25,426 bases of DNA from a virus: IMG/VR virus record IMGVR_UViG_3300034407_001302, positions 1 to 25,426 of that record. One strand, 5' to 3'. The notes beneath the pieces were generated by a model. It was not told the origin of the DNA, ran no database searches, and saw nothing but the letters and a program-made list of their open reading frames with translations. Position 1 is the first letter of the stretch; each line of letters begins with the position of its first letter. Both the position numbers and the translations under genes were made by a program. Positions 6,768-13,646 of the stretch are shown here, piece by piece.

Positions 6768-8048
6768 TTATGCCATATAAGTTTTTGTAACAGGTTTCTT
6801 GACAGGATATTCATAATCGACACTATAACGAAATGCGTCTGTTAAATGCGTTCTTTCAGGATTCGATTTATCTATTTCTCTCGTACCTTCTTTTAGAACT
6901 ACTTGTTCTAAGTCTTTTATAAACTCTTTACACTTTTCGTCTATAATAGTAAACTCCATTGCTTTATTAACAGCATTTACACTATCAACAATCAATGGTG
7001 CTTTCTTTTTTACCATTAAAGAAAAGCCTTGTTTACGAAGAACGTCATGGTCAGACATAAAACTTGATGTATGTCTGTTTTTACCACTTGGGTCAGGGTA
7101 ACAAATATAATGTCCTGTCATATCAACCTTTTGTTTTCTTTTTAACAGGTCAGGGCTCTTGTATGGATATTTTTCTTTTATTAGTTTAGCAATTCTTTCG
7201 GTCATTAATTCATTTCCTCCACTATGGCTTAATTGAACCTCATCAAATACTCGTATATAAGGTTTCTCTTTATATTTTTGCCATAGAACTGCAGAAATAG
7301 GATTAATATTAAAATCCATTGCTATTCTAATAGGTAGGTAAGGGTTATAATCTATATTTTTAGAAGTGTTTTTGGCTCTATCAAAACCGTAATAACACGT
7401 TCCATGTTGTAAATTTACAAAGTTTCCATGAATATAACTACTAATTAATTTATTATCATAGTTTTCATAAAGAGAATCTATAAAATCTTTTGGTAAAAAT
7501 GGATTATCTGTTGTTTTACCTTGTATTAAATTGTACCCTGTTTTTGGATTGTCTTTCCATAAATCATATACAAAATTAAAGCCTTCAGGAGTTGTTGTTA
7601 TCCAACCTGATAAATGTTTACCATCTCTTAACCTTGATAAACCCATATCCCAAGCTTTTCTATCTTTTAAAAGTGCAGCCTCATCAATACCAAAACCTGC
7701 GAGGTTTAATCCTGCCCATCTTCTCCAATTTTCAGCACTTCTTAAAATTATATTGCTGTGTCCCTTTTTCCAATGAATTGTATATTTAACTTCACTTGCT
7801 TTGTATTGATATGAAAAACCTAATTCGTGTAATAATTCTTCTAATGTAGGTTGTAATACATCTCTTATCATAGGGTAGGTAGGCTCGGCTAATAATATAA
7901 CCTTTTTAGGATTTCTTCCTGCTTCTAATATAGCTTTTAAACAAAAAGCAACTGTTTTTCCACTACCATAACCTGCTACAAGTGCAGGATATTTAGCATT
8001 ACTTCTAATAAAGTTACTCTGATGTTGGAACACTTGATATGACTTCAA
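6768..8048 (-). CDS. terL: Large terminase subunit (packaging ATPase/nuclease)
   Basis: A 426-aa protein with both terminase domains. ATPase: Walker A ALVAGYGSGKTVAFCLK at about 22-38, Walker B LAGFGIDEAAL with catalytic Glu, and motif III WITTTPEGF. Nuclease: IAMDFNINPISAVLW (first Asp), YPDPSGK and a final HLTDAFRYSVDY with metal-binding Asp. I choose the TTG at 8048 because GGAAGGA lies 7 nt upstream; an in-frame TTG at 8054 is only 1 nt from that SD. It overlaps the small terminase gene by 35 nt. It pumps DNA through the portal and cuts concatemers. Confidence 0.93.
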   Translation of the reverse strand: MKSYQVFQHQSNFIRSNAKYPALVAGYGSGKTVAFCLKAILEAGRNPKKVILLAEPTYPMIRDVLQPTLEELLHELGFSYQYKASEVKYTIHWKKGHSNIILRSAENWRRWAGLNLAGFGIDEAALLKDRKAWDMGLSRLRDGKHLSGWITTTPEGFNFVYDLWKDNPKTGYNLIQGKTTDNPFLPKDFIDSLYENYDNKLISSYIHGNFVNLQHGTCYYGFDRAKNTSKNIDYNPYLPIRIAMDFNINPISAVLWQKYKEKPYIRVFDEVQLSHSGGNELMTERIAKLIKEKYPYKSPDLLKRKQKVDMTGHYICYPDPSGKNRHTSSFMSDHDVLRKQGFSLMVKKKAPLIVDSVNAVNKAMEFTIIDEKCKEFIKDLEQVVLKEGTREIDKSNPERTHLTDAFRYSVDYEYPVKKPVTKTYMA

Positions 8049-8394
8049 TATCAAATCCTTCCACTATATCATCTTCTATTAATGTAGGTTGGTCTGCTTG
8101 TCCTAAATATTGTTTACCTAAAAAGATTAACATAGGAACTGAACCATCATTTTTATACTTAATTTTACCTGTTTCTTTATCTTTGTATGGTGTTCCTAAT
8201 GCTCTCTTCCATTGTGCTTGTCTAAGTCTTATTTTTCCTGCTTGTCTTCCTTTTGTTAAATATTCCGAATAACTCTTTTCTAAAAGGTCAGAACTGCAAC
8301 CAAATACAGAAGCAATTTCTATATTTGTACAACCAAAACTTGCTAGTTTTTCTACTTGTTCTACATCTATGTTATATTTTTTAGGTCTAGCCAT
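8014..8394 (-). CDS. terS: Small terminase subunit-like DNA-binding protein
   Basis: A 126-aa protein starting MARPKKYNIDVEQVEKLAS. Residues 10-40 form a helix-turn-helix (ASFGCTNIEIASVFGCSSDL), followed by a helical region (GRQAGKIRLRQAQWKRALGT) and a lysine-rich linker. This Lys-rich HTH layout directly upstream of terL is typical of small terminases, which recognise the packaging site. The C-terminal tail is acidic. SD GAGG precedes the ATG, which overlaps the ParB-like gene by 8 nt. Confidence 0.8.
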   Translation of the reverse strand: MARPKKYNIDVEQVEKLASFGCTNIEIASVFGCSSDLLEKSYSEYLTKGRQAGKIRLRQAQWKRALGTPYKDKETGKIKYKNDGSVPMLIFLGKQYLGQADQPTLIEDDIVEGFDIEVISSVPTSE

Positions 8395-9004
8395 TTAATG
8401 CCTCTGCTAATGCATATTCAAATGCTTTTCCATCTGTTTCATATCCACCAATTTCTTTAACTTTATCTTTCCACTTTAACCACATATCATACGTTGCTTG
8501 TGGAACTACTAATTTTATACTCTTTAAATCTTCTTCATCATATACAGGCTCTCCTTCATCTTCCCAATCAAAGTCTAGCATATTTTCAAGGTTTTCCATT
8601 TCTTCTACTGTATCAGGCATAAATTCTGCTAGTTCTTCTATAGAAAATTCTGTTAATACTTCATTTTTAAATAAGTCTGCATAGATTGTTAAATCATCAT
8701 CAAACCATTTATGATTTCTTCTTCTTGCTATTGTTATTGCTTTTGCTTTACTTATTTCTCCAAAGTTTTCACAAGGAACTTTTTTATACTTCATTCGTAT
8801 AAGTGCTTCAAGCCTATGATTACCATCAATTACTTCAAATTTATCTCCAACCTCTCTAACTGCTAACACTCCTACTGAATTATCTTGTTTAATACTATTA
8901 ATTAACTTTTCTATTTGTTCATCAGTACCATCTGTTTTATAGTTCCAATCTGCTTTGATTAAATCTTTTATATTCATTTTCACTAACTGTGTTTTTAATG
9001 CCAT
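8387..9004 (-). CDS. ParB/Srx-fold protein beside dpdA
   Basis: A 205-aa protein with a ParB/sulfiredoxin-fold N-terminal domain: LVKMNIKDLIKADWNYKTDG, SIKQDNSVGVLAVREV and the signature FEVIDGNHRLEALIRMKYKK (about 56-75), followed by AKAITIARRRNHKWFDDD. ParB-fold domains bind or hydrolyse nucleotides and some are nucleases. In bacterial Dpd systems DpdB, a DndB-like protein with a ParB-type domain, works with DpdA to insert the modified base; this gene overlaps dpdA by 10 nt, so a DpdB-like helper role is attractive inference. The alternative is a packaging-linked ParB nuclease, since terminase genes follow directly. The acidic middle part (DFDWEDEGEPVYDEEDL) resembles phage methyltransferase-linked ParB proteins. 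SD AGAGGA supports the ATG. Confidence 0.8.
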   Translation of the reverse strand: MALKTQLVKMNIKDLIKADWNYKTDGTDEQIEKLINSIKQDNSVGVLAVREVGDKFEVIDGNHRLEALIRMKYKKVPCENFGEISKAKAITIARRRNHKWFDDDLTIYADLFKNEVLTEFSIEELAEFMPDTVEEMENLENMLDFDWEDEGEPVYDEEDLKSIKLVVPQATYDMWLKWKDKVKEIGGYETDGKAFEYALAEALNG

Positions 9005-9858
9005 ACTATTCCTCTCTTATTCCATAAATTTGTATAATAATCTTGCATTTGTTTATATGCTTTTATTGCTAATTGCATTGTATATATTCTTGTTACTTTT
9101 TTATCTTCTCCACGCAAAATATTCAAATTCATACTTTTAGGTTTTTTTAAAAAGTGTTTTTCTTTGTTATAACTTAAACAAGTAAGTTTACCTTTATCAA
9201 AATATGGTATTGTTCCATACATTTGTGGTTGTAACCAACTTGCACTATCTACTGAGTAAAAAGGATAATTTTTTAATACTTCTATTTTTGTCATAGCAAA
9301 TCCATGAACTTTTATGCCTTGTTTATAGGCAGGTTTTAGATATTTATTATAATTTAATCTTGTCCTACCTTTTCTATCTCCTTCTAATGCTACATATCCA
9401 CTTTGAGTTTGTTTTAACATTTCTAAGTAATCTTTCCAATTACAACATCTTGGGTGGTAAACAGTTACACACTTATCAAATATATTATTATCTATAAGTT
9501 GTTGCCTCCATTGATTTACTTTTTTTTGTCCAACTATTTCACCTATGTCTAATTCTGCATAATAGTCATAATATTTATAGTTTTGAACTAACCATTTTAA
9601 ATAGTCAGCCATATACTCATCAGGTGTTCCTTTTGTTTTATTTTTCTTTTGTTTATTATTTGCACTAACAATACTTTCGTGTTCTGCAAAAAAACTATGC
9701 GCACCACTATCAATAAATACTAAATTATGATTTTTTTTAGCATTTTTAATACATTTTTTACCTGACCTTATATAGTAATAAGAATAAAAAGCATTTTTAA
9801 TATCACTTGCTACTAATTGTGGTCCTCCTTGCTCTACTCCTGCTAGATATATTTTGAT
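8995..9858 (-). CDS. dpdA: DpdA-like DNA transglycosylase with non-canonical start
   Basis: A 287-aa TGT-related protein that exchanges guanine for a 7-deazaguanine base in DNA. Reading the frame upstream of the first ATG (9612) adds 82 codons that carry essential motifs: MKIYLAGVEQGG at the N-terminus and FIDSGAHSFF at about 48-57, matching the TGT DSGGF motif (D50). Further motifs are YYAELDIGEIVG (D104), VYHPRCCNW, GYVALEGD, and VHGFAMTK followed by YPFYSVDSASW (D204, likely nucleophile). Between the upstream in-frame TGA and 9612 there is no ATG, GTG or TTG. The best start is ATC at 9858, 6 nt after AAGGAG; ATT at 9864 abuts the SD. It overlaps the glycosyltransferase gene by 16 nt. Family assignment is strong; the exact start codon is inference. 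Confidence 0.85.
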   Translation of the reverse strand: MKIYLAGVEQGGPQLVASDIKNAFYSYYYIRSGKKCIKNAKKNHNLVFIDSGAHSFFAEHESIVSANNKQKKNKTKGTPDEYMADYLKWLVQNYKYYDYYAELDIGEIVGQKKVNQWRQQLIDNNIFDKCVTVYHPRCCNWKDYLEMLKQTQSGYVALEGDRKGRTRLNYNKYLKPAYKQGIKVHGFAMTKIEVLKNYPFYSVDSASWLQPQMYGTIPYFDKGKLTCLSYNKEKHFLKKPKSMNLNILRGEDKKVTRIYTMQLAIKAYKQMQDYYTNLWNKRGIVWH

Positions 9859-10793
9859 TTCAATCTCCTTGCAGTATGTTCAAAGTTTATTACATCATAA
9901 GGTGTTGGTTTTATATAATTTTCTATATAAGAATGTATCATTTCTACTAATCCCGGTAATGTTTCATATCTATATGCAGTATTAATAGTTTCTTGGTAAC
10001 TCAATCTATTAGGACTTAAAGGAATACAACCTAAATTCATACTTTCTAACATTGCAATACCAAATGTTTCTTGTTGTGCAAAACTCAACGATATTTTTGC
10101 TCTTGATAATAAATTATAATATTCATCTTTACTTTTGCATTTTTCGGCTGTTTTTACCCACTTTATCTTGTTTGGATATTTATTATTATATAATTTTTTT
10201 ACATAGTCAAACATATCAGGTTGCTTTTCAGGAGCGAGTCTATGTGGAAATACAATTATATCTTCTTTCTTTTTTGGTTTATGATTATCTAAAAATATAG
10301 GAAATTTATCAACTGTTATGTGCTTAAATGGAAACACTTTTTGTATTAATTTTTTGTGATATTTTGTTGCAACTATTATTTCATCTGCTACCATACCCAT
10401 ACTAAATTCTAAACCTCTACACCATTTGTGTAATTCTTTTTTATACAAAAAATCATTTTTATCCCACGTTCCTGCGTGTAAATAACCTACTATTTTAAAT
10501 TTCATATCAAGACAATCTCTTATGTATGCAACATTAGTTACAATAGGATTCCATAAATCTAAAAATAACAAAGTATCATTATTAGTTATTTTACCTTCTT
10601 TAATCATATCACATATTTCAATGCCTTGTTGTAATTTAAATTTATTAGTACCTATTACATCAAGAAACTCTCCATCATATATTTCTTGTATTTCTTCACT
10701 ACCAATAACACCATCAACATAATTTTTCCAATCATCTAACCATTGTTTACTATATCTTTTATTGATTGGTTCTATATGTACTAAATATATCAT
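9843..10793 (-). CDS. GT-B (GT4-like) glycosyltransferase in the modification cluster
   Basis: A 316-aa protein. The C-terminal half has a GT4-type nucleotide-sugar site: IIVFPHRLAPEKQPDMFDYV at about 180-199, YYNLLSRAKISLSFAQQETF then GIAMLESMNLGCIPLSPNRL at about 227-266 (an E-x7-E-like pattern), and SYQE. The N-terminal half has VGYLHAGTWDKNDF and DEIIVATKYHKKLI, as in the acceptor domain of GT-B enzymes. It is soluble. It lies inside the deazaguanine gene train, overlapping dpdA and the 139-aa gene, so glycosylation of phage DNA or of a modified base is a natural hypothesis. Modifying virion protein or host surface is the alternative. Confidence 0.8.
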   Translation of the reverse strand: MIYLVHIEPINKRYSKQWLDDWKNYVDGVIGSEEIQEIYDGEFLDVIGTNKFKLQQGIEICDMIKEGKITNNDTLLFLDLWNPIVTNVAYIRDCLDMKFKIVGYLHAGTWDKNDFLYKKELHKWCRGLEFSMGMVADEIIVATKYHKKLIQKVFPFKHITVDKFPIFLDNHKPKKKEDIIVFPHRLAPEKQPDMFDYVKKLYNNKYPNKIKWVKTAEKCKSKDEYYNLLSRAKISLSFAQQETFGIAMLESMNLGCIPLSPNRLSYQETINTAYRYETLPGLVEMIHSYIENYIKPTPYDVINFEHTARRLKSKYI

Positions 10794-11209
10794 TCGTTAT
10801 TTCTATCATATTTGTAGTTATCAGGTTGAATTTCCATCAAGTGGCATTTAGTTATTTGATATACACGATACCAATCATCATCTAATGATACAGTATCAGT
10901 ATCTTTTAATTTTCTTACATTGTCATCTTGTATTCTATATATAATATGAACTCGATTATATATTCCTATTGGTATTTTGTTATATGTTTGTTTATCTGCT
11001 TCAATAGTTATGTATTGTTTTGTGTCTATTAAGTTGTATAATGTATCAAATGAACTTTCTTTTATACAACTTCGTATATATTCTATTGTGAAATATATAT
11101 GCGGATATTCTTTGTAATTTTTGGGTATTGTTTTTCTTACAAATACAGTTTCAACATCTGATAATCTACCTTCTACTTCTTTTCCATACCAATAACCTTT
11201 GTTATACAT
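10790..11209 (-). CDS. Conserved-looking phage protein, 139 aa, unknown
   Basis: Starts with MYNKGYWYGKEVEGRLSDVE if the ATG at 11209 is used; GGAG lies 9 nt upstream and the start overlaps the previous stop by 8 nt. In-frame ATGs further up give a few extra residues without better SDs. It is a mixed alpha/beta soluble protein with VFVRKTIPKNYKEYPHIYFT near residue 23-42 and WYRVYQITKCHLMEIQPDNY near the end. I do not recognise an enzyme motif. Its position between the QueD-like gene and the glycosyltransferase suggests a part in making or attaching the modified base. Confidence 0.6.
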   Translation of the reverse strand: MYNKGYWYGKEVEGRLSDVETVFVRKTIPKNYKEYPHIYFTIEYIRSCIKESSFDTLYNLIDTKQYITIEADKQTYNKIPIGIYNRVHIIYRIQDDNVRKLKDTDTVSLDDDWYRVYQITKCHLMEIQPDNYKYDRNNE

Positions 11210-11546
11210 ACACTTCTGCTCCATTCTCATTATCTTCAAATACTGAACAATATTCTAAATCAAAAAATTCTAATAACTCTGTTGCAAGCATTTCACAACT
11301 TCTATGTTCAAAGAAATGTATTCTCATCTCCTCATCATAATAATTGAACTTTAAATAATCAATTACGTCTTTTTTAAAAGTTATAAATTCAACATCTCTA
11401 TCATTATGTAAAACTCTTTTTTTGCATTTTATGTAAAACATATGCCTGTGCATATATTTTAAGTATCGTGCTTCACCTTTAGCTTTTCTCCATTGGTGTA
11501 ATCCTTCTACTTGTAGTTTTACTACTATATTTACTGTCTTGTTAAT
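11202..11546 (-). CDS. Small QueD/PTPS-like (T-fold) protein with AUU or AUA start
   Basis: The first in-frame ATG (11453) would give 83 aa, but 31 further codons upstream are open and encode VKLQVEGLHQWRKAKGEARY then LKYM, which runs into HRHMFYIKCKKRVLHNDRDV. The whole pattern (VEGxHxW, then HRH-hydrophobic, DRDVEF, SCEMLATELLEFF, VFEDNENGAEV) resembles a small phage protein family I recall, and the QueD/PTPS T-fold layout (H-x-H, D-x-EF, pTxExxA, V-x-E). No ATG, GTG or TTG exists between the upstream TGA and 11453. ATT at 11546 has GAGAGGA 8-9 nt upstream and gives 114 aa; ATA at 11528 is the other option. It lies between folE and a hypothetical gene. A role on 7-carboxy-7-deazaguanine is inference. 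Confidence 0.7.
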   Translation of the reverse strand: MNKTVNIVVKLQVEGLHQWRKAKGEARYLKYMHRHMFYIKCKKRVLHNDRDVEFITFKKDVIDYLKFNYYDEEMRIHFFEHRSCEMLATELLEFFDLEYCSVFEDNENGAEVYV

Positions 11547-12361
11547 GCTAAAAATTCCTCTCTTGCTATCATATCATCTTTCATTGCACCCATCAAACAA
11601 CTTGTAGTCATTTCTCCACGTTTTTTTACACCTCGCATTTCTTGACATAAATGTCTACCTCTTGCTATAACACCAATACCTTTTGGTTTTAGTTTTGACC
11701 ACAAATAATTAGCAATATTATTTGTAAAATATTCTTGTGTATTTAACATTTTAGAATAATACTCTACTGTTCTTGGTAATTTAGATATACCAATAATATT
11801 TTTATCAGGTATGTAACCAATATCAACTGTACCAAAGAATGGTATCATATGATGTTCACAAAACGTGTAAAACGTGATTCCTTTTTCTAAAATCATTTGG
11901 TCATAACCTTGTGCATCAAATACTGTTGGATTAAATTCAGGAGGTGTAGTTAATTCTTTCCAAGCTTTTGCTACTCTTTTAGGTGTATCAATTAATCCTT
12001 CTCTTGTTGGGTCTTCTCCTATACGTTCTAATACTCTAACTATATCACTTTCAAAACCTCTATCAAAACTATTCTCCCAAGGAAAGACTATCCAAGGTAA
12101 ATTAGGTTCAATTCTTTTGTCATACAAAAATCTCATTTCTTTTTTGTATTTTTTGTATTTGTTAGCAGTGTCGCCACTATCGTATATATCATCTATTATA
12201 ACATCACAATCTTCTATGTTATTAACAGCTCTACCTGTTAAACCTGCTATAACTTGTCCACCTCTTGGTATTCCATAATACTTAACATTAGGGTTGTGGT
12301 CTTTTGTTATTTCATGTAATCTTTTATATATTTCTTCCCATGTTACATTTTGAGATTTCAT
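11531..12361 (-). CDS. folE: Phosphoribosyltransferase-like domain fused to GTP cyclohydrolase I
   Basis: A 276-aa fusion. The C-terminal part (about 100-276) is FolE: RIGEDPTREGLIDTPKRVAK, the zinc motif FCEHHMIPFFG (C168, H170) and ARGRHLCQEMRG (C239). It converts GTP to dihydroneopterin triphosphate, the first step of 7-deazaguanine synthesis. Residues 25-75 look like a small type I PRTase domain: YYGIPRGGQVIAGL and CDVIIDDIYDSGDTANKY, the PRPP-binding loop. I start at the ATG at 12361, which overlaps the queE stop (ATGA) and has GGAG 6 nt upstream; an ATG at 12373 lies in-frame without SD. The PRTase part may salvage guanine to feed GTP; that is inference. Confidence 0.88.
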   Translation of the reverse strand: MKSQNVTWEEIYKRLHEITKDHNPNVKYYGIPRGGQVIAGLTGRAVNNIEDCDVIIDDIYDSGDTANKYKKYKKEMRFLYDKRIEPNLPWIVFPWENSFDRGFESDIVRVLERIGEDPTREGLIDTPKRVAKAWKELTTPPEFNPTVFDAQGYDQMILEKGITFYTFCEHHMIPFFGTVDIGYIPDKNIIGISKLPRTVEYYSKMLNTQEYFTNNIANYLWSKLKPKGIGVIARGRHLCQEMRGVKKRGEMTTSCLMGAMKDDMIAREEFLALTRQ

Positions 12362-12990
12362 AGAATACTCCATAATTTATGTTGCTGAACACTTAACTTC
12401 CATAAAGGATTGTCTAAACACATCTGTATACAATGTTCTAAATTTTCATTATTTATATTTTGTCCATCAAAATGTGGACTTATATAATAATTTTCAGACT
12501 GTATTTTTGTTTGTGGTATTTCTTGTCCTTTATGTCTAACCCATCTTAATTCGTTACAGTGTATATCTCCATCTAAAACATTCCATTTTTTTAAAATAAC
12601 ATGTTCTGCTACTTTTGGAGAAAGTACAACCCAATCACATAAAGGAGGTTGTTTTATTCCTGAACATTCAATAGCATTTTTATAGCCAAGATGTTTATAG
12701 TAATCTAATATTTCTTGATTAAGTTGGTCTGTTGGTTCTCCTCCTGTCCATACAATCCATTTACAATTATATTGCGATATATATTTATGTAAATCATTTA
12801 ATAACCATTCTTTACCACTTGTAAATTCTGTGTCGCATCTAACACCTGATTTATAACAAGCATTTTGTGCTGAACAACCTTGGAGTCTTATAAATATACT
12901 TGGGTGGCCTGCTCTATAACCTTCGCCTTGTAGTGAATAAAATATTTCACTAATCTTTAACGTATATTGCGGAGTTTTTACTGTGTTCAT
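12358..12990 (-). CDS. queE: QueE-like 7-carboxy-7-deazaguanine synthase (radical SAM)
   Basis: A 210-aa protein with the QueE order of motifs: EIFYSLQGEGYRAGHPSIFI at 15-34, the iron-sulfur segment RLQGCSAQNACYKSGVRCDT at 35-54, WTGGEP at 81-86 and a C-terminal LSPK motif with SVQQHKLW near the end. It would turn 6-carboxytetrahydropterin into 7-carboxy-7-deazaguanine. The cysteines are spaced C-x5-C-x6-C (39, 45, 52) instead of the usual CxxxCxxC, though RCDTEF is retained. It overlaps queD by 41 nt and has only a weak SD, so coupling to queD is likely. Confidence 0.88.
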   Translation of the reverse strand: MNTVKTPQYTLKISEIFYSLQGEGYRAGHPSIFIRLQGCSAQNACYKSGVRCDTEFTSGKEWLLNDLHKYISQYNCKWIVWTGGEPTDQLNQEILDYYKHLGYKNAIECSGIKQPPLCDWVVLSPKVAEHVILKKWNVLDGDIHCNELRWVRHKGQEIPQTKIQSENYYISPHFDGQNINNENLEHCIQMCLDNPLWKLSVQQHKLWSIL

Positions 12991-13378
12991 ATACTTCTAC
13001 TTTCTCAACTTTTATATTTTCAGGTGTATTCTCGTTTATAATTTTATAACAAAATTCTGCAAACTTTTCAATACCAACACCTTCTTCAAATATTCTTAAT
13101 TGAATAATGTTATAATAATCTAATCTTTTAAATGTTTCTAATTCAGGGTCGTCTTTGGCAATACATGTTTTGTGGTCAAAATAATCTTGTAGGATACTTT
13201 TTATTTTTTTGAATCCTCCAAAATCAAAAACCCAATTACGTTCATCTAATCCTGTTTTACTTCTTAACCATACTTTACAATACAATTCATATCCATGTAA
13301 GTATTTACAATGTGAATCTGCTTTCCATTGTCTAAAACATGTACTGCCTAGTTCTATTATCTTAGTACTCTCGTTCAT
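12950..13378 (-). CDS. queD: QueD-like 6-carboxytetrahydropterin synthase
   Basis: A 142-aa T-fold protein. Visible motifs are CFRQWKADSHCKYLHGYELY at 14-33 (H23, C24, H28), LDERNWVFDFGGFKKIK at 44-60, YFDHKTCIAKDDP at 66-78 (the Asp-His pair of the active site) and a C-terminal VEVYEHSKNSA. HGY replaces the usual HGH, so one zinc ligand may differ; SHC-x3-LHGY is a variant I recall in phage homologues. It makes 6-carboxytetrahydropterin from dihydroneopterin triphosphate. It starts inside the 3' end of the HNH gene without a clear SD, implying coupled translation. Confidence 0.87.
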   Translation of the reverse strand: MNESTKIIELGSTCFRQWKADSHCKYLHGYELYCKVWLRSKTGLDERNWVFDFGGFKKIKSILQDYFDHKTCIAKDDPELETFKRLDYYNIIQLRIFEEGVGIEKFAEFCYKIINENTPENIKVEKVEVYEHSKNSAIYVKD

Positions 13379-13646
13379 CTAAATATTTTGATAAGTAAAA
13401 ATATACAATTTCATAACTATTAATGTGATTTCTTGTTTCATACGTTTCTTTTCCTAAATCGTGATAGCTTCTATGACAAGGTCTACAAACAGGTATAGCA
13501 GAATAATGTTCTCTAAGATTTTTATTTCTATTTCTTCCCATACCTATAGTTTCTATATGATGTGGCTCTACTAATCCTTTTGTATAACATAAACTACAAT
13601 GTGGTTGTTTTCTGATATAGTCTAAATATTTTTTTGTTGAACTCAT
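13362..13646 (-). CDS. HNH/DUF968-like zinc nuclease, 94 aa
   Basis: Small protein with a compact zinc/HNH pattern: KQPHCSLCYTKGLVEPHHIE at 14-33 (CxxC and HH), GMGRNRNKNLREHYSAIPVC at 36-55, then RPCHRSYHDLG at 56-66. C-x2-C, EPHHI and IPVCRPCHRxYHD are characteristic of DUF968/HNH phage recombination proteins that cut or bind branched DNA. Its position next to rusA supports a role in resolving replication intermediates. It is coupled to rusA by ATGA and to queD by a 17-nt overlap. Confidence 0.8.
   Translation of the reverse strand: MSSTKKYLDYIRKQPHCSLCYTKGLVEPHHIETIGMGRNRNKNLREHYSAIPVCRPCHRSYHDLGKETYETRNHINSYEIVYFYLSKYLDEREY

Noticed and set aside
8995-13646. Programmed -1 frameshift joining the glycosyltransferase to DpdA, or FolE to the QueD-like protein, as an alternative to AUH starts
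   Set aside because: Both downstream frames are -1 relative to the upstream gene, but no good X-XXY-YYZ slippery site is found in either overlap, while SD sequences are well placed for internal initiation.
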